A stretch of 64,000 bases of DNA from CAYVKM01 sp964452045 (GCA_964452045.1 CAYVKM010000007.1:19455-83454); one strand, 5' to 3'. Positions 27,892-38,309 are shown, counted from the stretch's first letter. A program made the numbers and translations. Notes: generated by a model from the letters alone, not told the origin.

Positions 27892-29985
27892 TCAGGCTGG
27901 ATTATCCAGGATTGAGCGAATCTTTTTTTCTAATCTTTTTAAAGTATAAGGTTTTGCCAGAAAATAGTGTCCATTTTTGCCATTGGTCTCTTGCATCGAG
28001 ATCCGGCTGTCAGTAAAACCGGAACAAAGCAGAACTTTGACCTCAGGATTTAATTCTTTCATACACTGGGCCAGTTCTTCACCGCTCATTTCCGGCATCA
28101 CAATATCGGTAATTACCAGATCTAACTTGTAAGCCAGGGAATCCTGCTGGATTTTTTTCAGCGCTTCCTTGCCATTTTCTGCTTCCACAATGTTGTAACC
28201 AAATGTGCGCAGTGCTTTACACATTAATTCCCGCACATGGATATCGTCTTCCACAAACAAAATGGATTCCATGCGTTTCTGGAACTTGATTTCGGTATCC
28301 GGTTTTTGTTCCGGTTTCTTCTGATCTGCCGAGACCGGCCAGTAAATTTTAAACGTAGTTCCTTTACCCTGCTCACTTTCAATATAAATATTACCACTGT
28401 TTTGTTTGACGATTCCATAAACAGTGGAAAGTCCGAGTCCAGTGCCTTCGCCTTCTTTTTTGGTGGAATAGAAGGGTTCAAAAATATTTTCTTTGGTCTC
28501 CTCGTCCATGCCAATACCAGTGTCTTGCACAGCAATCAGGATGAACTTTCCTTCCCGGCTTCCGGCATACTGATTGGTGAATTCTTTGGTGAGAACTGTT
28601 TCATCGGTAATGATTCTGATTTTTTTGGGCTTGGATTTATCTTTCTGCTTTTTAATAGCATAATTGGCATTTACAATAAGATTGACCAGCACCTGCTGGA
28701 TCTGCACCGGGTCGGCTTTGATGTAACTCAGATCTTTTTTTAGTCCCAATTCAAAGCGGATATCTTCGGAGATCAACCGCTCCAGCATGGAATGCAGATC
28801 GGTTATTTCTTTATTGATATCAACAATTTTTGGTTCAATCATCTGACGTCTGCTGAAGGCTAGCAGCTGATGGATCAGATCTTCCGCACGTTTAACCCCA
28901 ATGATGATATTCTCAATATTATGATAAACCGGGTGCGATTTATCCAGGTCCATTTGCGAAAGTTCGGCATTTCCGATAATCGTGGTTAGAATATTATTGA
29001 AATCGTGAGCGACTCCACCAGCCAGCATACCGATGGATTCCATTTTTTTTGCCTGGAATAATTGTTGTTCCAGTTGCCGCTTGTAGGTAACGTTCCGTAA
29101 AATACCCTGGTAAGCAACTATTTTTCCGCTTTTGTCCTTTACTGCTTTGGCGGTGGCCAGAACGAAAATTTTTTCACCCTCTCTGGTTTTTAATTCCAGT
29201 TCGTAGTCCCGTACCTGACCATTGGTATTTATCGCCTTCTTGTATTTTTTTCGCTCTTCCGGATTGACATAAAGATCCCGTTCGATATTTAAATTCAGTA
29301 AATCTCTCATCGAATAGCCGAATAATTTAGCGCCCGCCGGATTAATTTCCAGGAATCTTCCTTCGGGTGTGGTTATGAATACCACATCTTCAATATCGGC
29401 GAAAAGTCTTTTAAACCGCTGCTCGGCCCGGATACCGGCTTTGTTGGAATTTTTATGATGCAACGCCTTTGCAAATATGCTCCCACAGATCTTTAACATG
29501 GAAATCACATCATCAGAGAATTCCTTTTTTGCACTGACCGAATCAAGGCCGATAAAACCGATAACCGACTGACTGGAATTGATAGGGCAGAGTGTCATGG
29601 ATTGGGTCTTTTCCACTTCCATGATTGCCCGGATGGTGCTTGCTCTGGTCGGGAGATCGTCCGCAGCATAAATCTTGACCATCGAATTATTCAGGATCGG
29701 GTGAATTAGCCAGTGGAAATCTTCACTATCCACCCGATCGTGCTGTGGTATCTTTTCTTTTATGTCGTTGCTGTTGTATCTGTGAGTAAGCTTCAGACGT
29801 TTGTTATCATCCTCAAAAAGATAGATATAACTGCGATCGGCCTGGACAAAATCTGCCACAACTGCCAGGCTGTTTTCCAGAAGTTCGTCAATTTCATCCG
29901 GGGCAACATCAATAAACTTGAAGGCGATCGATAATAGAATTCGGCTGATTTCCAGCCTTTGTGCGTCCGTCGGTTTGCCGATCAC
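27892..29985 (-). CDS. Hybrid histidine kinase (GAF-PAS-HisKA-HATPase-REC)
   Basis: 697 residues, apparently soluble. The order is a GAF domain (about 20-175), a PAS domain (about 185-310, RFKRLFADIEDVVFITTPEG), a HisKA helix with the phospho-His in GVAHDFNNILT, and an ATPase with N-box NLIVNANYAIKK and G boxes DTGIGMDE and GTGLGLSTVYG. A C-terminal receiver carries its Asp in LVITDIVMPEMSG. The terminal receiver implies a phosphorelay or internal control step. No separate output gene is adjacent; the NtrC-type regulator 25 kb away lacks a kinase and is one possible partner, which is speculation. It ends 55 bases from the receptor gene. Confidence 0.93.
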   Translation of the reverse strand: MIGKPTDAQRLEISRILLSIAFKFIDVAPDEIDELLENSLAVVADFVQADRSYIYLFEDDNKRLKLTHRYNSNDIKEKIPQHDRVDSEDFHWLIHPILNNSMVKIYAADDLPTRASTIRAIMEVEKTQSMTLCPINSSQSVIGFIGLDSVSAKKEFSDDVISMLKICGSIFAKALHHKNSNKAGIRAEQRFKRLFADIEDVVFITTPEGRFLEINPAGAKLFGYSMRDLLNLNIERDLYVNPEERKKYKKAINTNGQVRDYELELKTREGEKIFVLATAKAVKDKSGKIVAYQGILRNVTYKRQLEQQLFQAKKMESIGMLAGGVAHDFNNILTTIIGNAELSQMDLDKSHPVYHNIENIIIGVKRAEDLIHQLLAFSRRQMIEPKIVDINKEITDLHSMLERLISEDIRFELGLKKDLSYIKADPVQIQQVLVNLIVNANYAIKKQKDKSKPKKIRIITDETVLTKEFTNQYAGSREGKFILIAVQDTGIGMDEETKENIFEPFYSTKKEGEGTGLGLSTVYGIVKQNSGNIYIESEQGKGTTFKIYWPVSADQKKPEQKPDTEIKFQKRMESILFVEDDIHVRELMCKALRTFGYNIVEAENGKEALKKIQQDSLAYKLDLVITDIVMPEMSGEELAQCMKELNPEVKVLLCSGFTDSRISMQETNGKNGHYFLAKPYTLKRLEKKIRSILDNPA

Positions 29986-30058
29986 AGTTTCTCCGATGCC
30001 TGAAATTTAATATTTTTGATATTTGTCCGATTCATTACCAATAACTGAAATGGTACGT

Positions 30059-33000
30059 TTAATGTTGTAATATCATCTTAATTGCGCGACGGAAATGTTT
30101 GGATTGTAACTGTAGAATGTAAATTCCGCTGGCCACCTGATTTCCTGAATCGTTCAAGCCATTCCATCTTATCTGATAATAACCGGGCTCTTTTTGCGCC
30201 TTTTCCAGCAAGGTTCGCACCCGCCGGCCTAAAATGTCATAAATGGAGATACTGACAGTTTCTCTTTGGGGCAGCTGATATTTAATCAGGGTTATCGGAT
30301 TGAATGGATTCGGATAATTTTGATCCAACCGGAAGGTCATTGGTGCTTCCTGATAGTTCGCAGTTGCCTGGGCCAAAAAATTCTCCGTGCCGACAAATAA
30401 TTTGAACCTGGCCTGATCGGCTTCGAGTTGAATCTCTTGCTGATTATACTTTATTTTCGAATCTTCCGAAACAATCTGCCAGTTATAATTAGCCGGTAAA
30501 TTTTCCGGCTCAAACTTTAATGTTTTCCTTTGGTTCACATTTGCTGATAAGCCAATCTCAAATATATAGCCTTCGGCACCGGGTTGACGGTAATCGGTTG
30601 AATACGGGCCTGTATTTTCATTTGGCATAAAATAGAGGGAAACAAATTTGCCAATCTGTGGAGGCTCAGGATAATCATTTATGTCAATAGAGGAAGATGC
30701 ACCGGTCCGAACACCAGCGTAATTGAACCGATCTCTGATATTACCGGATTCTACCAATACCTGGATTTGCCATTCCTCATTCTGGGGTTGAAACATGATT
30801 TTCTGAAATGCCATAAGTGATTGCGCCTGCCGGGGCGGTATATTAATTACTGTGTCATAGGCAACATTCACCGCATAGCCTTTAAATGGATCCATCACCG
30901 AGACAAATAACCACTCCGTCCCGTCGTAATATCTCAGAGGAAGCTCCTGGCTAATCTGATTCCAGTCTACCGGGAAGGCAAAGGGGGTTGAAATCATATT
31001 CCAACCCTGATGCAATTGCAGGGAATAATCCTGGTTGGATAAAACAGATTGCGAATTTGATATATCCAGTTGTCTCGGCTCACTGGTAATAAGCCAAATC
31101 GATTTTCCCGGTGGCAACGTATGGATTAACTCGGTGATTTCAGTATAATCCGTTCCATCTATACAATCAAAAATCCGGTATTTACTTTTATCATAAGCAC
31201 CCAGATTGTCAGAGAACAATTCATTCAGATTTTGTCCAAAGGAAAAAACCGGTTTCGATATCATTTGATAAATTGCTTTTTTTGTCTTCGTCGGAAAATT
31301 CAAGGTCGGGACATAAACCTGAATGCAATTGGGCCTGTTTATTCCCATGATCGGGTAATCCGTTGAGCGCCAGCCATGATATGCGATAACATAATAATCT
31401 ATCCCTCGCTCGGTGACCTGGGCGGAATCTATGGTTGCGGACCAGGTGCTATTAGTGATATGAGTCAGACTTTGCTTTTGAAACTCAAGACTTCCGCCTT
31501 TTCTGAGATAAAGGAAAGCAGAGTCTACCGGGGATTGACTGGTGATGGTAAAACTGGCGTTACCATTCTTTCGGCTTATAAACGGGTTACTGGAATGGGT
31601 TGAACTATAGGCAATGTTTGCCGCTAACTCATCAAAGGCTAAACCGGAAAGTAAAACAGTGCGATGGGGGTTTGCGGGATCGTTGCAATGAATATTGAGC
31701 AGTGCTTCCAACGGGCCAACCCGTACCGGATGGAAATTAATAGAAATGTTTGCCGAATCTTCCGGTGGTAGGGTAATATCCAGACCAATAGATTCAAGTA
31801 TGAATTGATTTGAGTCAGGACCTGATATAACCAGACTGTCCTTGTAGATTATCAGGGTGGCCTCACCCGTATTAAAAAATGTTAATACCTGCAGTGTATC
31901 AGAAGTTCTTGGAATTTTACCAAAATCCAGACTTTGGGAAGAGAGAACCAGACCAGAAACCACCCCCTCGCCGGTAAGGCTTACCGTTTCCTCGCATTGA
32001 TAAGGATCGTTGCAGAGAATATGCATTTCTGACTGAAAGCTCCCAATCCGGTCTGGTTGAAAGCGGATTAACAATGTCGTTGAATCACCGGGGATGATTG
32101 AAGTGTCCGATTGACCCAATGCGAACGAGAAGGAATTTGAATCGGGACCTGAAAAATGCAGACTGTCTGGTTGGAGGATCAGTATGGCCTCACCGTCATT
32201 GTAAATGGTGAGTGAAAGCTCTTTTATTGAATCCACCGCAACCTTGCCAAAATTTACGCCCTGGTAAGATAGTCGGATGAGGGGTACGATACCCCTTCCG
32301 GAGAGCATTATTTCCTCGAATTCATGAAAAGGATCATTTGATTGTATGGTCAACTGACCGGTAATCCTGCCGGAGTCGACCGGAGCAAAACGTATGGGAA
32401 GATAAACCGTATTCCCGGATGGTAGGGTAAATGTGGTATCATTGATATTAAATATTTGGCTAACCGAATCGTGTATGGATAGCTGGACAATGGTCAATGG
32501 CTGATTCCCGACATTGGCAATCGGGAAGATTAAAACTGTATCTGAAGCCAATGGTACCGAGCCAAAGTCCAGATTTTCCTGGGGTAGTTGAATATAGGGT
32601 CCCAGACCTGTGCCGGAGAGCATTACCGCTAACCGGGGATTTTCCGGATCATCGGTAAGAATGATCAGTGAATCCTGATAAAGCCGGGCAGAATCCGGGA
32701 TAAACATGACCTGAATGGAATCCTGGGTGGAATCCGGATTCATGGTTAGATAATTTTGACCCAGAGAAAATGCTTCTTCCGCTGGTGGAATAAATTCCAA
32801 ATGTAGCGTATCGTCGCCGCTGTTGAGAAAAGGCAAGTCCAGAGTTGAAAAACTACCCAGCGATACCTCATGAAAATCCAGTTCACTGGTAAAAAGATTG
32901 ATTACCGGTAATACACCCTGGCCGAACAGGGGAATAGATACCGTTCCGAAATTGGATGTATGAAAGATCAAATCCGAAGCAAAGTAATTTACGCTATCCG

Positions 33001-34186
33001 GGGTAAAGGATATTTCAAGATCAGTGCTATCGGGGGGCGGATTCAAAATAAAATTAGGTTTATTGGCCAAAAAGACAGCGGGAGTATCCGGATCAAAGCC
33101 TATATTTATTACACTGACAGCTACGTCCCGATAATTGATGATTTTCAGGTCTTCATCCTCCGTACTGTCCCGTCTGACCTTTCCAAAATTTACAATTTGT
33201 GGTTTAACATAAATCGGGGGAAACCACAAGTTTGCTTCAGGACCGCCATAGGCTCCCATGTCATTTAGAATACTCCCCTTGGACGGTGGAAAGAATTTGT
33301 CGTTATAAATCTCAGTGCTGTCCCCCTCATCAATGCAGGGCGATTGGTCTGAAAGGAAATAGGTTAGGGTATCCTCAAACAGCGGATCAACATTGATATT
33401 ACCCCTCCCGGGATATGTTAGGGTGTCTTGTTGAATATCGGAATAGGTCACATTCTGGAGAGTGTCAGGAAAAATGATGCCAATTGAATCTCCATAGACT
33501 ATTGAATTTTTAATAAAAACTCGTTGTGTTTCACAATATATTCCAGAATTCTGTTTTTCTACAATAGTAAGATTTATCAGGTTCAGCGTATCATTACTGT
33601 CGTTTGAATAGATTCCAAACCGGCTGTTCTGCGTGATGATTGTATTGGAAGCAACTAGTCCGCCGGACTCGAGAAATATGCCATTCTGGCCATTATTGGT
33701 TATAAAGCAATGTTTTATAGTTGTTGGAGTGTCTTTAATGTATATTCCATCGCCAACATTGTTCACAATACGACAATTGCGGATGCTAGGAGCGCTATTG
33801 CCTTCGGTTCTGATGCCATAAGTAGTGGAACCTTCAATTCTACAGTAGGAAATTGAAGAGGATGAAGTTCCGGTTTTAAATTTTATTCCTTGCCACCCGG
33901 TGGTGTTTGTTGGTGATGGACGAAAATAAATCGAGTCGCTGTAAAATCCATTAGCCTGGAGATTATCATTGACTTCAAACTTAAAATTATTGTCATCAAA
34001 TAAAATAATAACTCCTGGCTCTATTGTTAAGGTAGTAACAGATACATTATCCTGAATAATATAAGGTGAACCGGCCAACGTCCAGACAGTGTTTGCTGGA
34101 ATAGTTCCATTTGTAATAGTGGTTTGAGGAAATAGAGAATGGATACCTGCAACTAAAATCAAAAATATAAAAATGCTGAATTTCAT
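30059..34186 (-). CDS. Large surface protein: beta-helix, choice-of-anchor-D repeats, sorting module
   Basis: 1,375 residues. A signal peptide (to SLFPQ) is followed by a right-handed parallel beta-helix (about 40-300, with runs such as ISYCRIEGSTTYGIRTEG). Then come at least five repeats of about 105 residues of the choice-of-anchor-D/ASH type, opening with VNFGKV, LDFHEV, LDFGSV, VNFGKV and LDFGKI. Further beta-rich regions follow, and the sorting module has NYPNPFNPITLIKY and ends in KMILQH. It is probably a surface-attached or secreted adhesin-like or carbohydrate-binding protein; no catalytic motif is evident. It lies 17 bases after the TPR gene in the PEGA-kinase operon. Confidence 0.88.
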   Translation of the reverse strand: MKFSIFIFLILVAGIHSLFPQTTITNGTIPANTVWTLAGSPYIIQDNVSVTTLTIEPGVIILFDDNNFKFEVNDNLQANGFYSDSIYFRPSPTNTTGWQGIKFKTGTSSSSISYCRIEGSTTYGIRTEGNSAPSIRNCRIVNNVGDGIYIKDTPTTIKHCFITNNGQNGIFLESGGLVASNTIITQNSRFGIYSNDSNDTLNLINLTIVEKQNSGIYCETQRVFIKNSIVYGDSIGIIFPDTLQNVTYSDIQQDTLTYPGRGNINVDPLFEDTLTYFLSDQSPCIDEGDSTEIYNDKFFPPSKGSILNDMGAYGGPEANLWFPPIYVKPQIVNFGKVRRDSTEDEDLKIINYRDVAVSVINIGFDPDTPAVFLANKPNFILNPPPDSTDLEISFTPDSVNYFASDLIFHTSNFGTVSIPLFGQGVLPVINLFTSELDFHEVSLGSFSTLDLPFLNSGDDTLHLEFIPPAEEAFSLGQNYLTMNPDSTQDSIQVMFIPDSARLYQDSLIILTDDPENPRLAVMLSGTGLGPYIQLPQENLDFGSVPLASDTVLIFPIANVGNQPLTIVQLSIHDSVSQIFNINDTTFTLPSGNTVYLPIRFAPVDSGRITGQLTIQSNDPFHEFEEIMLSGRGIVPLIRLSYQGVNFGKVAVDSIKELSLTIYNDGEAILILQPDSLHFSGPDSNSFSFALGQSDTSIIPGDSTTLLIRFQPDRIGSFQSEMHILCNDPYQCEETVSLTGEGVVSGLVLSSQSLDFGKIPRTSDTLQVLTFFNTGEATLIIYKDSLVISGPDSNQFILESIGLDITLPPEDSANISINFHPVRVGPLEALLNIHCNDPANPHRTVLLSGLAFDELAANIAYSSTHSSNPFISRKNGNASFTITSQSPVDSAFLYLRKGGSLEFQKQSLTHITNSTWSATIDSAQVTERGIDYYVIAYHGWRSTDYPIMGINRPNCIQVYVPTLNFPTKTKKAIYQMISKPVFSFGQNLNELFSDNLGAYDKSKYRIFDCIDGTDYTEITELIHTLPPGKSIWLITSEPRQLDISNSQSVLSNQDYSLQLHQGWNMISTPFAFPVDWNQISQELPLRYYDGTEWLFVSVMDPFKGYAVNVAYDTVINIPPRQAQSLMAFQKIMFQPQNEEWQIQVLVESGNIRDRFNYAGVRTGASSSIDINDYPEPPQIGKFVSLYFMPNENTGPYSTDYRQPGAEGYIFEIGLSANVNQRKTLKFEPENLPANYNWQIVSEDSKIKYNQQEIQLEADQARFKLFVGTENFLAQATANYQEAPMTFRLDQNYPNPFNPITLIKYQLPQRETVSISIYDILGRRVRTLLEKAQKEPGYYQIRWNGLNDSGNQVASGIYILQLQSKHFRRAIKMILQH

Positions 34187-34203
34187 CTTATAATCATCCG
34201 CTT

Positions 34204-34779
34204 TTAGGGAAAACTTGGTGGCTCGGGTAACGGATTACTCTCGCTACCTTTTTCCTTACCACCATTCGCCACCAAAACAATCACTGCTGCGGCTGCGGCG
34301 CCGCCCGCACCAAGCAGTAACCATTTTTTCATCCCGGATTTTGCCGGGACTGCTTTCTTATTGGATTCTTCCTTTTTTACCTGGGAAACCAGGCTCACGA
34401 AAATGGGTGTCTCCTGCTCAATAGTCGGCTGGTAATTGGGATCAATTCTCAGGATTTTTCGGATATTCTCTTTGGCCGGGTTCAATTCATCTTTGGCCAC
34501 ATAAATCCGGGCCAGAATGGTGTATGCCTTCACCTGATCGGGTTTTTGCAATTGAGGATCCGAAAGACTCAGGTTGACCAGTTCTATGGCTTTCTCAAAT
34601 TCACCATTGTAATAGGATTCTTCTGCTTCATTTATTTGTTTGGTGGATAGCTGGTTTTCAGCTGCCGTCAGTTTCCCAGAGAAACTGATTGGAACTCCAA
34701 TCAAATGGAAACTAAAAAAGGTCATCAGCAAAATGACCAGGTTATCTCTTAAATTTCTGGTGATTTTTACTTTCAGCAT
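34204..34779 (-). CDS. TPR-like envelope protein with C-terminal membrane helix
   Basis: 191 residues. A hydrophobic segment near the N-terminus (LVILLMTFFSFHLIGVPI) acts as a signal or anchor. TPR-like helices follow (about 50-120, ESYYNGEFEKAIELVNLSL, ENIRKILRIDPNYQP). A second membrane helix lies at about 151-170 (WLLLGAGGAAAAAVIVLV), before a short Pro-rich tail. It sits between the PEGA kinase (53-base gap) and the large surface protein (17-base gap), so a linking or scaffolding role is plausible inference. I do not recognise a named family. Confidence 0.75.
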   Translation of the reverse strand: MLKVKITRNLRDNLVILLMTFFSFHLIGVPISFSGKLTAAENQLSTKQINEAEESYYNGEFEKAIELVNLSLSDPQLQKPDQVKAYTILARIYVAKDELNPAKENIRKILRIDPNYQPTIEQETPIFVSLVSQVKKEESNKKAVPAKSGMKKWLLLGAGGAAAAAVIVLVANGGKEKGSESNPLPEPPSFP

Positions 34780-34832
34780 CTGGTATTTACCGCCATTCCC
34801 TGCGATTAAAACTCCTGTTATATCTCATTTTG

Positions 34833-37076
34833 TCATTGGTTTAAATTGGCACCTTTATCGATTTTTTTCAGGATAAATTTTTGTGGCTTGTCAAATCCTT
34901 TATCCACTAAAATTTCCATCTGGTCATTATCGGCCAGGTATCCTTCTTTTTTTACTAAAATTTTATGTAATCCCACATTTATTTCAATTTCTGAAGGAGT
35001 CATTTTTCCGGTATTTTGATCGTCCAGATAGATTTCCGCATGGACCGGATTGCCGGCGTCATCCATAGCGGTTATTGGAATTTTCAGGATATGATTAAAA
35101 TCGACAACAATCTCGTTAGTATTATCCGGGGTAATTTCGATGGTTTTTTCCCATATCCCCAACGTCGGGTGAATAACTTTTAGCTGATAATGGTCAACCG
35201 GAAGTTGAATCTTGTACTTAATATCAGAAGATGATTTCTGCAATTTGTCATTCAGGTAAATTGAACCCCAGGGTCTTACCTGAACATTCAGTTCGCCGGT
35301 AAGCTGATTCAACTTGGCAGTGATTTGTTCGGCTTGTCCTTCAATGACTTCTATCTCCTTTGTAACCGAAGCATAACCATTTTTTCGGATTTCCAGCTGA
35401 TGAGTGCCAGTTGAGATATCGGTCAAATCCAGTGGTGTTTGTTTTTTAAGTTCTTTTCCATCTATATAAACAGCGGCAGAATTTGGTTCGGTCTCTATTT
35501 TTAATCCACCGGTGAGAGGAACTAGCGATTCGTTAAGGGTGAGATTGGTTTCCCCGTTTATTTTAACAGCTTTTGTTAAAGTTTGATATCCATCTTTATG
35601 GAGCTTTAACTGATAGCTGCCAGAAGCAAGCTTATTAATTCTTCCGGGGGTATTTCCTTCCAATTTCCCGTTGAGCCAAATTTCTGCTCCATCCGGCTCA
35701 GATCGAATAAAAATGGTCGCGGTCCTAACCTTTGGTAGCGCAGCTCCTACGCCAGGTTCATTCTCCCTAAGTACTGAAACTGAATCCGCTTTATCCGGAT
35801 TTAATTTGTAAGTCATATCCAGATTATTTCCAGCTGTGACTGAAACCATGGTATCCATGGTTCCAAAATTTTTCTCTTTTATTTTTAAAGAATGATTACC
35901 CGGTAAGGCGGGGTAATTATCCACCGGTGTAGAACCGATTGAATCGTCATCCAGATATACTGCGGCGAAGGGTGGCGTTCCGGAGATTGATAAATTCGAC
36001 CGATTGGAAGATTCAGTTTTCCCGGCATTCGATAAATTTGTGTTTTGATAGACCAGGAAGAGCACGAGTATTAAAAGCACAGCCGCAGTGGCGCTTATTC
36101 TGAAAACAGAGCTTTTGAGGAATGAATTGTCATGGCCGACCGAAGATTTGAGTATTGGTGTCGGGGAAGTTTTTCTATCCCTCACCGGTGTTTTTCGGTC
36201 AGTTTTTTTCCTGGATAGGGCTGCTTTATCGATTTTATCCTGGTTAACTTCTTCAAAATCCAAGACCGCATCGAGCATTTCCTCTGCCGTTTGATAGCGG
36301 TCATCCGGATTCTTGGCAATTGCTTTCATAACTATCGATTCCAGTTCCAGGGGGATATCCGGATTGATGGTGGTTGGTTTTTCAAATTCCTTGCGAACGA
36401 TCTTTTCCCGGATATCAAAATCCGAATTGATGTCTTTGAACGGGACACTCCCGGTTAACATTTCATAAAAGGTCATTCCCAATGAATAAATATCACTGCG
36501 TTTATCGGTAAAGGAGAATCCTTTGACATGTTCGGGAGACATATAGTACAGGGTACCACCGCTCGCTATGGTAAGAGTATTGCTGCCACTGGCCTGATCC
36601 TTGGCCAGCCCAAAGTCGGTTATTTTTACTGTACCATCCCTGGTAATCATGATATTGTTTGGTTTAATATCCCGGTGGACGATTCCCGAAGCGTGGGCGT
36701 GCGCCACTCCGGAGAGCATCTGCTTTAAAATCGGGAGCGATTCCGGCCAGGGGTAGGGGCCGTCCTTTTTTATCTTATCCAGTAAATTGATCCCTTCCAC
36801 GTATTCCATGACGATAAACCACTGGTCGTTATCGGATCGCAGGTCATATATGCGAACGATGTTGGGGTCTTCGAATTTGGCCAGCGATTTTGCTTCGGCC
36901 TGAAAACGTTTCAGGAAATTCTCGTTCATCACCAGACCGGGAACGATCATCTTTAAAGCAAATATCTTTTCCAACTTGATGTGGATTGCCTTAAAGACCA
37001 CCCCCATGCCGCCAATTCCCAGGCTTTCGATGATCCGATAATTGTCTAAGACTTTACCGATGAAAGGAGATGCCAT
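34833..37076 (-). CDS. Transmembrane Ser/Thr protein kinase with PEGA repeats
   Basis: 747 residues. The N-terminal Hanks-type kinase (about 8-275) has the glycine loop GIGGMGVVFKA, HRDIKPNNIM and DFGLAKD, with an APE-like MSPEHVKG. A juxtamembrane linker rich in Lys/Arg/Thr leads to one membrane helix (about 327-345). The outer part holds about five PEGA-type repeats (SEPDGAEIWLNGKLEGNTPG, TEPNSAAVYIDGKELKKQTP and others). PEGA repeats often bind surface or wall components, so it may phosphorylate cytoplasmic targets in response to the envelope. It is first in an operon with the TPR and surface-protein genes. Confidence 0.93.
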   Translation of the reverse strand: MASPFIGKVLDNYRIIESLGIGGMGVVFKAIHIKLEKIFALKMIVPGLVMNENFLKRFQAEAKSLAKFEDPNIVRIYDLRSDNDQWFIVMEYVEGINLLDKIKKDGPYPWPESLPILKQMLSGVAHAHASGIVHRDIKPNNIMITRDGTVKITDFGLAKDQASGSNTLTIASGGTLYYMSPEHVKGFSFTDKRSDIYSLGMTFYEMLTGSVPFKDINSDFDIREKIVRKEFEKPTTINPDIPLELESIVMKAIAKNPDDRYQTAEEMLDAVLDFEEVNQDKIDKAALSRKKTDRKTPVRDRKTSPTPILKSSVGHDNSFLKSSVFRISATAAVLLILVLFLVYQNTNLSNAGKTESSNRSNLSISGTPPFAAVYLDDDSIGSTPVDNYPALPGNHSLKIKEKNFGTMDTMVSVTAGNNLDMTYKLNPDKADSVSVLRENEPGVGAALPKVRTATIFIRSEPDGAEIWLNGKLEGNTPGRINKLASGSYQLKLHKDGYQTLTKAVKINGETNLTLNESLVPLTGGLKIETEPNSAAVYIDGKELKKQTPLDLTDISTGTHQLEIRKNGYASVTKEIEVIEGQAEQITAKLNQLTGELNVQVRPWGSIYLNDKLQKSSSDIKYKIQLPVDHYQLKVIHPTLGIWEKTIEITPDNTNEIVVDFNHILKIPITAMDDAGNPVHAEIYLDDQNTGKMTPSEIEINVGLHKILVKKEGYLADNDQMEILVDKGFDKPQKFILKKIDKGANLNQ

Positions 37077-37428
37077 TTAGTATAAATTTTCTTGGGTTAA
37101 GGGCCTCGTTTTAGTTAATCCTTTCCATTATTGTTTTATCGGCAATTCCCAAACAAAGTTAATCAACATTTAAAGTTTTTTAGGGGAAGCAAGAAATTGA
37201 ATGGCTTGTATTTAAGTCCGTTATTCAGATGGTTTGGTAGGGGATATTTCGATTACCACAGAATAATCTAAAAATTGATTAAATTTCGAGCATCCATATA
37301 TCACTATTGATTTTTATGATGATAAGAAGATTACTGTTTTTAGTGGCTTAGTAAAATATAGCGATTATGAGTAGTATTGGGAGACAATTTATGAAGCTTG
37401 AAAATAAAATAGTGAAACCATATCAGCC

Positions 37429-37484
37429 CAAAAATAAAGCGGATTCATGCCATTGTGTGATTTATTGTCACTGAATCCGCTTAT
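37429..37484 (-). terminator. Terminator of the beta-barrel gene, minus strand
   Basis: Inverted arms AAGCGGATTCA and TGAATCCGCTT enclose a 24-base loop, and on the minus strand they are followed by TTATTTTT. It lies about 30 bases after the stop of the gene ending at 37516. The rest of 37077-37428 is AT-rich and shows no gene; it should contain the promoter of the PEGA kinase. Confidence 0.75.
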
Positions 37485-37515
37485 ATTTCCACAAAAAAGC
37501 TGGTCCTTAAAAAGC

Positions 37516-38169
37516 CTATTTTATATAGAATCTAACGATTACCAATCCCTTGGTAACGAATCTATTTGACAAAGATTTATATTTATTCTGAGTGGAATTA
37601 TCTGTCTCCGTGTTATCCGAATCAAGTGTTGACCATTCAAATTGCACTTCGCTTCCCAGACTAAAATGATGGGAAAAGAAATATTCACCCCCAATCGATG
37701 GGGCAATTAAAAGACCATTACCCTCATGCTCGGTTGAATAAGAAAAAATGCCCCGATCATAACCGGAAAAATAATATTGATTCATATAACCGATGTTTAT
37801 ACCAATATGTATCCGCGTATCGATAATGTCTTTTGAGTAGAATATTCCTGTTCCAATGGTAATAGAGTGATACTTGTATTCATCTTTTTCATCATCGATT
37901 GACCCGGGCTTTCTTTCATTGTGGTAATTTCCATAATCGATGAATGGTTCCATTTTGAATTGGTTGGAAAAATAAATTGGGATTGATATGGCAGTACTTT
38001 GGTAAGGTGGAATATAATATTCAAGAGCACCGATTGAGAATATTGATGTTGAAACACCAAATCCCCATTTAACAGCTGTTTTGGACTCCGTTGACTCCTG
38101 TGCGACAGAAATTGTAAGAAGTGTCAATACTAAAGCTAGTGTGATGAATAAAACAAAGTACTTTTTCAT
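37516..38169 (-). CDS. Outer-membrane beta-barrel protein, unknown function
   Basis: 217 residues with a Sec signal peptide (about 1-24, ending SVAQ). Amphipathic beta strands alternate with short turns (GIFYSKDIIDTRIHIGINIGYM), and the C-terminal strand VTKGLVIVRFYIK is typical of small outer-membrane barrels. I recognise no specific family. It is followed by its own terminator and preceded by 140 bases of AT-rich sequence, so it is probably a single-gene unit. Confidence 0.65.
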   Translation of the reverse strand: MKKYFVLFITLALVLTLLTISVAQESTESKTAVKWGFGVSTSIFSIGALEYYIPPYQSTAISIPIYFSNQFKMEPFIDYGNYHNERKPGSIDDEKDEYKYHSITIGTGIFYSKDIIDTRIHIGINIGYMNQYYFSGYDRGIFSYSTEHEGNGLLIAPSIGGEYFFSHHFSLGSEVQFEWSTLDSDNTETDNSTQNKYKSLSNRFVTKGLVIVRFYIK

Positions 38170-38309
38170 AACCCTGACTCCTTATTTTTGGTTTAATATG
38201 TGAAAAAACGCAATTATAAAAAAGTCAGAAATTCAGTATTTCCATTTAGAAGTATTATACATTAAAAGTCATAAAACAAATCTGAACTTTAGAATTGACT
38301 TACTCTTTT

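Noticed and set aside
34805..34830. Sigma-54-like arrangement on the minus strand before the TPR gene in the kinase operon
   Set aside because: GG and GC are spaced correctly, but the -24 half reads AGGAG, not TGGCA, and the gene is probably read from the kinase promoter.
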